Positions 44,319-51,502 of a DNA stretch of 64,000 bases are shown here, piece by piece. Origin of the DNA: Streptomyces sp. Sge12. GTDB taxonomy: Bacteria > Actinomycetota > Actinomycetes > Streptomycetales > Streptomycetaceae. The notes below the pieces were generated by a model, which was not told the DNA's origin, made no database searches, and was given only the letters and a program-made list of their open reading frames with translations. A program made the position numbers and the translations under genes. Each line of letters begins with the position of its first letter. The first letter of the stretch is position 1. The stretch covers positions 3,286,001-3,350,000 of the forward strand of contig NZ_CP020555.1 of NCBI RefSeq assembly GCF_002080455.1, given 5' to 3'.

Positions 44319-45980
44319 TTACGCGTGCCCGCCCGCCTTGCGGCGGAACGCCAGGAACAGCCCGCCGCCCGCAGCCACGAGCACCGCGCCGCCGAGCGCG
44401 ATCGCCGCGGCGGAGCTGCCGGTGGAGGCGAGACCGCCGTTGGCCGTGGTGCCGCTGCCGGTGCCGGTGGCCGAGGCGCTCGCCGTCGCGGTCGCGGTGG
44501 CCGTCGCCGAGGCGGTCGGGGTCGGGCCGACCGACGTGGTCGGGGTCGGGGCCGGGCCGCCGTCCTTCGCGTTGATCACGAAGGCCCCCTTGTTGTTGGC
44601 CGCGTTCGGGTCCCAGCGGTGGGGCGTGGTGCCCTCGGCCGTCCACTCGCCGACCGTGACGGAGCCCTTGGCGTCGGCGACGACCGTCTCGATCTTCAGC
44701 TCGAACGGGTAGGAGAACGTCGCGGCCTCCCCCACCACGTGACCGGTGGAGCAGAAGTAGCGCGGCGCCCCCAGGGCCTGCTCGCGGGGCGTGCCGTTCG
44801 CATTGACGCCCGTGCAGCCGGCCGGGACCCGGGTGGCCTTCGCGCCCGCCGGGATCACGATGTCCGTCCGGGCGACGCTCTCGCCGGAGCGCAGGTACGC
44901 GACCCACGCGGGGCCGTTGTTGCGGAAGCCGAAGTCGGCGCGGACCGTCTCGCCGGCCTTGCCCTTGAGGGAGACGCCCGCGGCCACCAGGTCGGCGGTG
45001 TTGCGCGTCGCGAAGTCGAACTCCTGGATGTTGTCCCGGGGGTCGAGGTCGCCGGTCTGCTGCGCGGACTGCGCGGAGGCCTTGCCGGCCTGCTTCGCCA
45101 CGGCCAGCTTCTTGCCGCCCGCGGGCGTGCGGTGCTTGCCCGACTTCGGCTGGTCGCCGGCGGCGTACACCGCGTAGGTCAGTCCGTCGACGAAGGCGTG
45201 CGGGGCGGCCTTGAGGGTCAGCGGGCCGTCGACGCCGTAGAGCGCGCCCGGCTCGTACTCGCCCTCCAGCAGGCACTGCACCGTGCTCCAGCCCGTGTTC
45301 CACGGCTGGCCCGCGGCGCTGTCCTCGGAGTACGAGCAGTTGTCGTACTGCTCGACGAGGCCGATGCCGTGCGTGGTGCGCACTTCGAGGACGACACCGT
45401 TGACCGGGTCGGTGCCCTCGTTGGCGAAGATGATCGGCAGGTTCTGCTTGTCGCCCGGCTTCAGCTGCGCCTTCAGGTCGGCGCGGTCCAGGACCAGGTC
45501 GGGGCCGCCGACGCGGACCTTGGTGGTGGCGGACTTGAAGGTGGCGCCCTCCGCCCGGCCGGTGACGGTCAGGTCCGCGGTCCGGCCGACCTTGCTGTCC
45601 TTGGCCGCCCTGACGTCCAGGCCCACGACGGTGGTCTCGCCCGTCCACAGGGCCCAGCGCGTGCAGGTCACGGCCGTGGCGGCGAGCGTGCAGTTCGCGC
45701 CCTGCTGCTCCTTGGCGAGCGTCACGTCGGCGATCCCCTTGAGCGGGGTCAGGTCGATCGTGAAGGTGCTCTGGCGGTCGAAGGTCTTGGTGGAGTCGTT
45801 GAGGATCCGGAACTCCACCGAGGTCTTCTGCGGCTCACCGCTCTGCCCGGGGTGCGGGCGCAGGCCGATCCCGGCCGGTCCGGCCAGGGTGAAGACGGGG
45901 TCCGCGGCGTGTGCGGGGGTGGTGGCCAGACCCAGGGCCACCAGAGCGCCGGCGGCCAGCAAAGACATGCGCTTTCTCAT
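44319..45980 (-). CDS. secreted LAxTG surface protein (sortase E substrate)
   Basis: 553 residues. The signal peptide (RMSLLAAGALVALGLATTPA, cleavage near HA|ADP) is followed by ~470 residues of extracellular beta-rich sequence of repeated Ig-like/DUF11-type pattern (VEFRILND, NLPIIFANEGTDPVNGVVLE, DNIQEFDFATRNTADLVAAG). A Thr/Ala/Ser-rich spacer, LASTG, a hydrophobic stretch (AIALGGAVLVAAGGGLFLAF) and RRKAGGHA end the protein. LAxTG is the motif known for Streptomyces sortase E, so the protein is probably cell-wall anchored. ATG 45980. Confidence 0.9.
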   Translation of the reverse strand: MRKRMSLLAAGALVALGLATTPAHAADPVFTLAGPAGIGLRPHPGQSGEPQKTSVEFRILNDSTKTFDRQSTFTIDLTPLKGIADVTLAKEQQGANCTLAATAVTCTRWALWTGETTVVGLDVRAAKDSKVGRTADLTVTGRAEGATFKSATTKVRVGGPDLVLDRADLKAQLKPGDKQNLPIIFANEGTDPVNGVVLEVRTTHGIGLVEQYDNCSYSEDSAAGQPWNTGWSTVQCLLEGEYEPGALYGVDGPLTLKAAPHAFVDGLTYAVYAAGDQPKSGKHRTPAGGKKLAVAKQAGKASAQSAQQTGDLDPRDNIQEFDFATRNTADLVAAGVSLKGKAGETVRADFGFRNNGPAWVAYLRSGESVARTDIVIPAGAKATRVPAGCTGVNANGTPREQALGAPRYFCSTGHVVGEAATFSYPFELKIETVVADAKGSVTVGEWTAEGTTPHRWDPNAANNKGAFVINAKDGGPAPTPTTSVGPTPTASATATATATASASATGTGSGTTANGGLASTGSSAAAIALGGAVLVAAGGGLFLAFRRKAGGHA

Positions 45981-46101
45981 GCAGCCGTTGACTGTCGAAC
46001 ATCAATCGCAGTTGCACACTTCGCTGTGTGATCGACACCACAGCCCGCCTCGCGGGATTCCGGTACAACCATCAAGGCTGAACATCTGTCACGTATGTAC
46101 C

Positions 46102-46144
46102 GCGGTGGGTACCGCGCTCGGAGGGGGAGCGCGGTACCCACCGC
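46102..46144. terminator. terminator after the GMC oxidoreductase
   Basis: GCGGTGGGTACCGCGCTC and its reverse complement (46102-46119/46127-46144) form an 18-bp perfect stem with a 7-base loop between the oxidoreductase stop (46170) and the LAxTG-gene promoter region. Confidence 0.85.
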
Positions 46145-46169
46145 AGTCACACGCCAGGTTCCGGATCGC

Positions 46170-47957
46170 TCAGGGTTGCCGCGGCGGAACCTCCGGGACC
46201 GCGAGGAACGGCAGCCGCAGCGCGCCGAAGGCCTCCTTGGGCACCGCCGGACGGACCGGTTCCACCGCGTCCAGGCGCACGTACGCCGTCCCCTGCTCGG
46301 GCCGCGGGTCGCGCTCGCCCTTGTTCGGCCAGTACGACATCGCCCGTTCCGCCTGCGCCGTGATCGTCAGCGACGGGTTCACGCCGAGGTTCGCGGACAC
46401 GGCCGAGCCGTCCACCACCGAGATGCCCGGGTGCCCGTAGAGCCGGTGGTACGGGTCCACCACGCCCTCCTCGGGCGAGGCACCGATCGGGCAGCCGCCC
46501 AGGAAGTGCGCGGTCAGCGGGGTCCCCATCAGCTCGCCGATGTTGCTGCCCGGGAAGCCGTTGATCTCCTCGGCCAGCAGGGTCGCGGCCTGCGTGGCCT
46601 CCGCGATCTGGACCGGGTTCGGGGCGCCGTGCCCCTGGCGGGCGGTGAGCAGGCCCTTCCCGATGCCGCCGGGCTTGCGGTACGTGGTCAGCGAGTTGTC
46701 CAGCGACTGCATGACCAGGCCGATGATGGTCCGCTCCGACCAGCGCCGGTTGGACAGCGACCGCGCCAGCTGCAGCGGGTGCCGCACGGTCCGGCCGAGC
46801 CAGGCACGGACCCGGTGCTTGCTGTGGGGGACCTGGAGGACGGTCATGAACCCCATGGCGTTGGAGCCGCGGCCGTAGCGCACGGGCTCGATGTGGGTGT
46901 CGGCGTTGGGGTGCACCGAGGAGGTGATCGCCACGCCGCGGGTGAAGTCGGCCCGCTGCGCCCTGCCGGAGCCGTCGCCGTGGCGCTTGCGGTAGCGGCG
47001 GTCGTCGGTCTGCGCGCCGACCAGTCCCTCGGAGTTGGTCCGGGTCAGCTCGCCGAGCCGCTGCGACAGGCGCGGGAGTTCGCCGCGGTCCTTCATCGTG
47101 TGCAGCAGGGTCTGCGTGCCGTAGGTGCCGGCCGCGACGACGACGTACCGGGCGCGCAGCACCTTGGCGCGGCCCCGGCGGCGGCCGTCGGTGGGGACGG
47201 TGCGGATGCGGTAGCCGCCCTCGGGGTGGTCGGAGAGCGCGGTGACGGTGGTCATCGGGTGGATGACGGCGCCGGCGCGCTCGGCGAGGTGCAGGTAGTT
47301 CTCGTTCAGGGTGTTCTTCGCGCCGTGCCGGCAGCCCGTCATGCACTCGCCGCATTCGGTGCAGGCCCGGCGGGTGGGGCCGGCGCCGCCGAAGTACGGG
47401 TCGGGGACCTCCTGGCCGGGCCGCACCTTCGGCTGTCCTTCGGCGTCGTCGCCGTCGCCGAAGAAGACGCCGACCGGGGCCATGTGGAAGGAGTCCGCGA
47501 CGCCCATCTTCTCGGCGGCCGCCTTCAGGTGGACGTCGGAGGGGGTCATGGTCGGGTTGAGGCGCACCCCGAGCATCCGCTTGGCCTGCTCGTAGTAGGG
47601 GGCGAGCTCGCTCCGCCAGTCGGTGATGGACGCCCACTGCCGGTCCTCGAAGAAGGCGGTGGGCGGCACGTACAGGGTGTTGGCGTAGTTGAGCGAGCCG
47701 CCGCCCACACCGGCGCCCGCGAGCACCATCACGTTGCCGAGCAGGTGGATCCGCTGGATCCCGTACAGCCCGAGGGCCGGGGCCCACAAGTAGTTGCGCA
47801 GGTCCCAGCTGTTCTTCGGCAGGCTCTCGCGGGTGAACCGGCGGCCGGCCTCCAGGACGCCGACCCGGTAGCCCTTCTCGGTCAGTCGCAGCGCCGAGAC
47901 CGACCCGCCGAAGCCCGATCCGATGACGATGACGTCGTAGTCGTACGACTCAGACAC
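46170..47957 (-). CDS. GMC-family FAD oxidoreductase (cholesterol-oxidase-like) with CxxCxxCxxxC motif
   Basis: 595 residues. The N-terminal FAD site is VIVIGSGFGGSVSALRL. The GMC/cholesterol-oxidase signature continues with LAGAGVGGGSLNYANTL and a C-terminal NPSLTITAQAERAM, with HFLGGCPIG before it. A CTECGECMTGC motif (CxxCxxCxxxC) then RHGAKNTLNENYL is in the middle, as in ferredoxin-type cluster sites; this motif is seen in a subset of GMC proteins. Probable membrane-lipid, sterol or long-chain alcohol oxidation. GTG 47957 with AAAGGGGCAGC upstream. The aldehyde dehydrogenase gene 29 bp upstream could act on its product. Confidence 0.92.
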   Translation of the reverse strand: MSESYDYDVIVIGSGFGGSVSALRLTEKGYRVGVLEAGRRFTRESLPKNSWDLRNYLWAPALGLYGIQRIHLLGNVMVLAGAGVGGGSLNYANTLYVPPTAFFEDRQWASITDWRSELAPYYEQAKRMLGVRLNPTMTPSDVHLKAAAEKMGVADSFHMAPVGVFFGDGDDAEGQPKVRPGQEVPDPYFGGAGPTRRACTECGECMTGCRHGAKNTLNENYLHLAERAGAVIHPMTTVTALSDHPEGGYRIRTVPTDGRRRGRAKVLRARYVVVAAGTYGTQTLLHTMKDRGELPRLSQRLGELTRTNSEGLVGAQTDDRRYRKRHGDGSGRAQRADFTRGVAITSSVHPNADTHIEPVRYGRGSNAMGFMTVLQVPHSKHRVRAWLGRTVRHPLQLARSLSNRRWSERTIIGLVMQSLDNSLTTYRKPGGIGKGLLTARQGHGAPNPVQIAEATQAATLLAEEINGFPGSNIGELMGTPLTAHFLGGCPIGASPEEGVVDPYHRLYGHPGISVVDGSAVSANLGVNPSLTITAQAERAMSYWPNKGERDPRPEQGTAYVRLDAVEPVRPAVPKEAFGALRLPFLAVPEVPPRQP

Positions 47958-47986
47958 GGTGCTGCCCCTTTAACGGAGTCGGAGGA

Positions 47987-49618
47987 TCAACGGAGTCGCA
48001 GGGCCTTCATGACCTGGAGGCTGCGGGTCATGAACGCCGCGTACTTCTCGTCGTCCATGCCCAGCGAGGGCGCCATCGGGAGCAGTCGCTGGTGGGCGAC
48101 GGTCTGGGCCTCGGTGTACTTGAGGATGCCCTCGGAGCCGTGGCGGCGGCCGAGGCCGGAGTCCTTCATGCCGCCCATGGGCGCCTGGGCGCTGCCGTAG
48201 GCGGGGGCGTAGCCCTCGTTGATGTTGACGGTGCCGGTGCGCAGGCGGGCGGCGACGGCGTGGCCGCGGCGGGAGTCCTTGGTCCAGACGCTGGAGTTCA
48301 GGCCGTAGGCGGTGGCGTTGGCCTCGTCGATCGCCCGGTCCTCGTCGGTGAAGCGGTAGATCGAGACGACCGGGCCGAAGGTCTCCTCGCCGCACACCGC
48401 CATGGGCGCCTCGACGCCGTCGAGGATGGTGGGCTCGTAGAAGAGCGGTCCGATGTCGGGGCGGGCGGTGCCGCCGGCCACGAGGGTGGCGCCCTTGGCC
48501 ACGGCTTCGTCCACGTGCCGCTGTACGGTCTCCAGCTGGCGCGTCCCCACCAGTGAGCCCATGTCCGCCCCGTACGCGAGGGAGGCGCCGAGCCGCATGG
48601 CCTTCGTGCGGGCGGCGAACCGTTCGACGAAGGCGTCGGCGATCGAGGCGTGGACGTAGAGCCGCTCGATGGAGATGCACAGTTGCCCGGCGGAGGAGAA
48701 GCAGGCGCGGACGGCGCCCGCGGCGGCCTTCTCGATGTCGGCGTCGTGCAGCACGAGCATGGCGTTCTTGCCGCCGAGTTCGAGGGAGACCCCGACGAGG
48801 CGGTCGGCGGCGCCCCGGGCGACCTCGCGACCGGTGCGGGTGGAGCCCGTGAAGGAGACGTAGTCCGCGTGCCGGACCACCTCGGGGCCGACGACGGGGC
48901 CCTCGCCGAGGACGATCTGGAAGACCTCGGCGGGCAGGCCGGCCTCGATCAGCAGGTCGCGGGCCCACAGGGCGGTCAGGGCGGTCTCGGTGTCGGGCTT
49001 CATGACGAGCGCGTTGCCGGAGACGAAGGCGGGCAGGGCGTCGCCGACCGACAGCTCGAGCGGGTAGTTCCAGGGGGCGATCTGACCGACGACGCCGCGC
49101 GGCTGGCGCAGCTCGGTGACCTTGGTGAGGGTGGGCATGGCGCCGGTGTGGCCCTTGGGGCGCAGGTACCCGGGGGCCTTGCGCCCGTAGTGGCGGGCCG
49201 AGACGGCGACCGCCTGGACCTCCTCGTGGGCGTGCAGGCGGGCCTTGCCGGTCTCCAGCTGGATCAGGTCGAGGACCTCGGCCTGCCGGGCGAGGACCAG
49301 GTCGTGGAAGCGCAGCAGGACCGCGGCCCGCTTGCGTACGGGGACCGCCGCCCAGGCGGGCTGGGCGGCGCGGGCCCGGTCGAAGGCCTCGGCCACGTCC
49401 TCGGGGGTGGCCTCGGGAAGCTCCGCCAGCCGGTCCCCGGTGAAGGGGGTGTGGTTGGCGGTGCGACCGGATCCGATCACGCCGCGGGTCAGCCGGGCGA
49501 CCAGGTCGGGAGTGACCACATCGGCGGCGGTGCGGGCACCGGCCGGCGCCGGGGCGACCGGGTTGGTGGGCTGCGGTGCGGTCCGGAGGGGGGCGTCGGG
49601 GGCCTGCGAGTCCGTCAT
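47987..49618 (-). CDS. succinate-semialdehyde dehydrogenase-like aldehyde dehydrogenase
   Basis: 543 residues of the NAD(P)-dependent aldehyde dehydrogenase superfamily, SSADH subgroup. It has the cofactor stretch VVGQIAPWNYPLELSVGDA, FTGSTRTGREVA, the catalytic Glu in LELGGKNAMLV and the catalytic Cys in SSAGQLCISIERLYV. It would oxidise succinate semialdehyde to succinate (GABA shunt) or a related aldehyde. ATG 49618 is chosen, with a ~50-residue Pro/Ala-rich N-terminal extension. It lies 29 bp upstream of the GMC oxidase gene, so an operon that takes alcohols to acids is plausible. Confidence 0.92.
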   Translation of the reverse strand: MTDSQAPDAPLRTAPQPTNPVAPAPAGARTAADVVTPDLVARLTRGVIGSGRTANHTPFTGDRLAELPEATPEDVAEAFDRARAAQPAWAAVPVRKRAAVLLRFHDLVLARQAEVLDLIQLETGKARLHAHEEVQAVAVSARHYGRKAPGYLRPKGHTGAMPTLTKVTELRQPRGVVGQIAPWNYPLELSVGDALPAFVSGNALVMKPDTETALTALWARDLLIEAGLPAEVFQIVLGEGPVVGPEVVRHADYVSFTGSTRTGREVARGAADRLVGVSLELGGKNAMLVLHDADIEKAAAGAVRACFSSAGQLCISIERLYVHASIADAFVERFAARTKAMRLGASLAYGADMGSLVGTRQLETVQRHVDEAVAKGATLVAGGTARPDIGPLFYEPTILDGVEAPMAVCGEETFGPVVSIYRFTDEDRAIDEANATAYGLNSSVWTKDSRRGHAVAARLRTGTVNINEGYAPAYGSAQAPMGGMKDSGLGRRHGSEGILKYTEAQTVAHQRLLPMAPSLGMDDEKYAAFMTRSLQVMKALRLR

Positions 49619-49721
49619 GCCGGTGAGCGTATTGCTCCGGACAGCCTTTGGGTACCCGCCGGTAACCGGATTTTGCCATTTCCGCCAGTGATCGCTGGCA
49701 GGATGACGGGATCGGGGCCGA

Positions 49722-51377
49722 TCAGGGCTGCTTGGCGGGCGGCTCCCAGCCGGTGAGCACGACGTCGAACTGCTGCTCGGTCGTGGCCCAGCTCGCGACC
49801 GGGCTCGACATGTAGATCGCGTACTCCGTGCCGTCCGGGGCGATGTACATCTGCTCCTTGGCCCGGCGGGGGCCCGGGTGGTTCTGCTTCTCCGTATAGG
49901 TGAAGTCCCAGAGCGCGGCCCGGGTGCTGTCCCGGAAGGTGTTCTGGTTCAGCCGCACCTTCTTGTAGTCGGTCCGCTTCGCCACCTGCGTCTCCAGGTC
50001 GAGCAGGTGCGCGAGCGGATCCCTGTAGTCCGGGGTGGGGTCGGCGGCGATCCGGATGAAGTGCTTGCCGTCGTCCGGGGTGTAGTCGATCTGGTCGCCG
50101 TTCGCCTTGCGCGTCCAGCCCTCCGGGACGAACAGCGTGAAACCGGCGAGGGGGTCGACGACCTTCTTGTAGCCGGCCGGCGGGGTCGCCGCCTGCGGTT
50201 TCCCGGAGTCGCCCGACTGCCCTCCCGTCGAGCTCACGATCCGGTCCGGATCGCTCTCCTGGCCGTCGTCCCCGGTGTACTTGAGGATCCCGAAGACACC
50301 GCCGCCGCCGAGCAGCGCGGCCACCAGCGCCACCACCGCGGCGCGCTTGATCCAGCCGCCGTCCCGGTCGGCGGGCGCGGCAGCGGCCGCGGACACCGTC
50401 CCGGAGATCGCGGGCTCCGGCAGCGCGGCCGTCTGCGCGACGTCCCGCTGCGGGGCCGGCCGCGGCTCCTCGGGCCGGTCCTGCGCCGGGGCGAGCTCCT
50501 CCGGACTCACCGCGCGCGTGGGCACGTACGCCTGCGCCGCCTTCGGCTCCCGGCCCTCCATCGCCTCCAGCAGCATCCGCTCGGCCTCCGCCGCCGAGGG
50601 GCGCTCCGCCGGGTCCTTGCGCAGCAGGGCGGTGATGATCGGCCCGAGCGCCCCGGCCTGGCGCAGCGCCGGCGGCTCGTCGTTGACCACGGCCTGGAGG
50701 CTGGAGATGGGCGAGGTGCGGCGGAACGGGGAACGGGCCTCCACCGCCGTGTACAGGGTGGCGCCCAGCGACCACAGGTCCGAGGACGGGTCGGGCGAGC
50801 CCCCGGTGACCCGCTCGGGAGCCAGGTAGTCGATGGAGCCGACGATCTCGCCGGTGCGCGTGATGGACGAGTCGCCCTCGATCGCCGCGATCCCGAAGTC
50901 CGTGAGCAGCACCCGGCCGTCCTTGGCGAGCAGCACGTTGCCCGGCTTCACGTCCCGGTGCAGCACGCCGACCGCGTGCGCGGCGCGCAGCGCGCCCAGC
51001 ACGTGCAGCCCGATCCGGGCCGCCTCGCGGGGCTCGATCCGCCCCGCCGCCTTGGCCGCCTCCGCCAGGGAGGGGCCGTCGATGTACTCCATGACGATCC
51101 ACGGCCGGTCGTCGTGCTCCAGCACGTCGTGGACGGTGACGACCGCCGGGTGCTGGATCCGGGCCGCGGCCCGGGCCTCCTTCTGGGTCCGGGCGTGCAT
51201 GACGTCCCGGTCGGCCTGGGCGACGTACAGACCCGCCGTCAGTTCCTTGACGGCGACGGTCCTGTGGAGCAGCTCGTCATGCGCGCGCCACACCTTGCCC
51301 ATGCCGCCCCGGCCGATCGGCTCGACGAGCCGGTACCGGCCCGCCAGCACATCGCCCCCACCTGTCTGCTGTTCCAC
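49722..51377 (-). CDS. transmembrane serine/threonine protein kinase
   Basis: 551 residues. An intact Hanks-type kinase domain covers residues ~12-270, with the Gly loop GRGGMGKV, ATP lysine VAVKEL, catalytic HRDVKPGN, DFG and APE. A Pro/Ala linker, one transmembrane helix (AAVVALVAALLGGGGVFGIL) and an outer domain beginning PLAGFTLFVPEGWTRK follow. The outer domain shares a VPxGW opening with its two neighbours and the protein at 1331-2122. GTG/ATG start at 51377. A palindrome ACTGATCAGT at 51480-51489 lies about 100 bp upstream. Together with the next two genes it makes a kinase cluster. Confidence 0.93.
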   Translation of the reverse strand: MEQQTGGGDVLAGRYRLVEPIGRGGMGKVWRAHDELLHRTVAVKELTAGLYVAQADRDVMHARTQKEARAAARIQHPAVVTVHDVLEHDDRPWIVMEYIDGPSLAEAAKAAGRIEPREAARIGLHVLGALRAAHAVGVLHRDVKPGNVLLAKDGRVLLTDFGIAAIEGDSSITRTGEIVGSIDYLAPERVTGGSPDPSSDLWSLGATLYTAVEARSPFRRTSPISSLQAVVNDEPPALRQAGALGPIITALLRKDPAERPSAAEAERMLLEAMEGREPKAAQAYVPTRAVSPEELAPAQDRPEEPRPAPQRDVAQTAALPEPAISGTVSAAAAAPADRDGGWIKRAAVVALVAALLGGGGVFGILKYTGDDGQESDPDRIVSSTGGQSGDSGKPQAATPPAGYKKVVDPLAGFTLFVPEGWTRKANGDQIDYTPDDGKHFIRIAADPTPDYRDPLAHLLDLETQVAKRTDYKKVRLNQNTFRDSTRAALWDFTYTEKQNHPGPRRAKEQMYIAPDGTEYAIYMSSPVASWATTEQQFDVVLTGWEPPAKQP

Positions 51378-51479
51378 GAAATCCCGCCGCTCTCTGCACT
51401 TCAGGCCAGATTACGGAGCCCGGAGGGGCTGCCGGAACCGCCCGGGCGCCGAAAGACGGCACTGTGACGCAATCGCCGT

Positions 51480-51497
51480 ACTGATCAGTCGTCAGTA
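51480..51497. promoter_or_regulatory. palindromes upstream of the first kinase gene
   Basis: ACTGATCAGT (51480-51489) is a perfect 10-bp palindrome and its flank extends to TACTGA-N7-TCAGTA (51479-51497). It lies between the pseudokinase stop and the next kinase gene, so could be an operator for the latter. Confidence 0.35.
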
Positions 51498-51502
51498 TCC
51501 GT

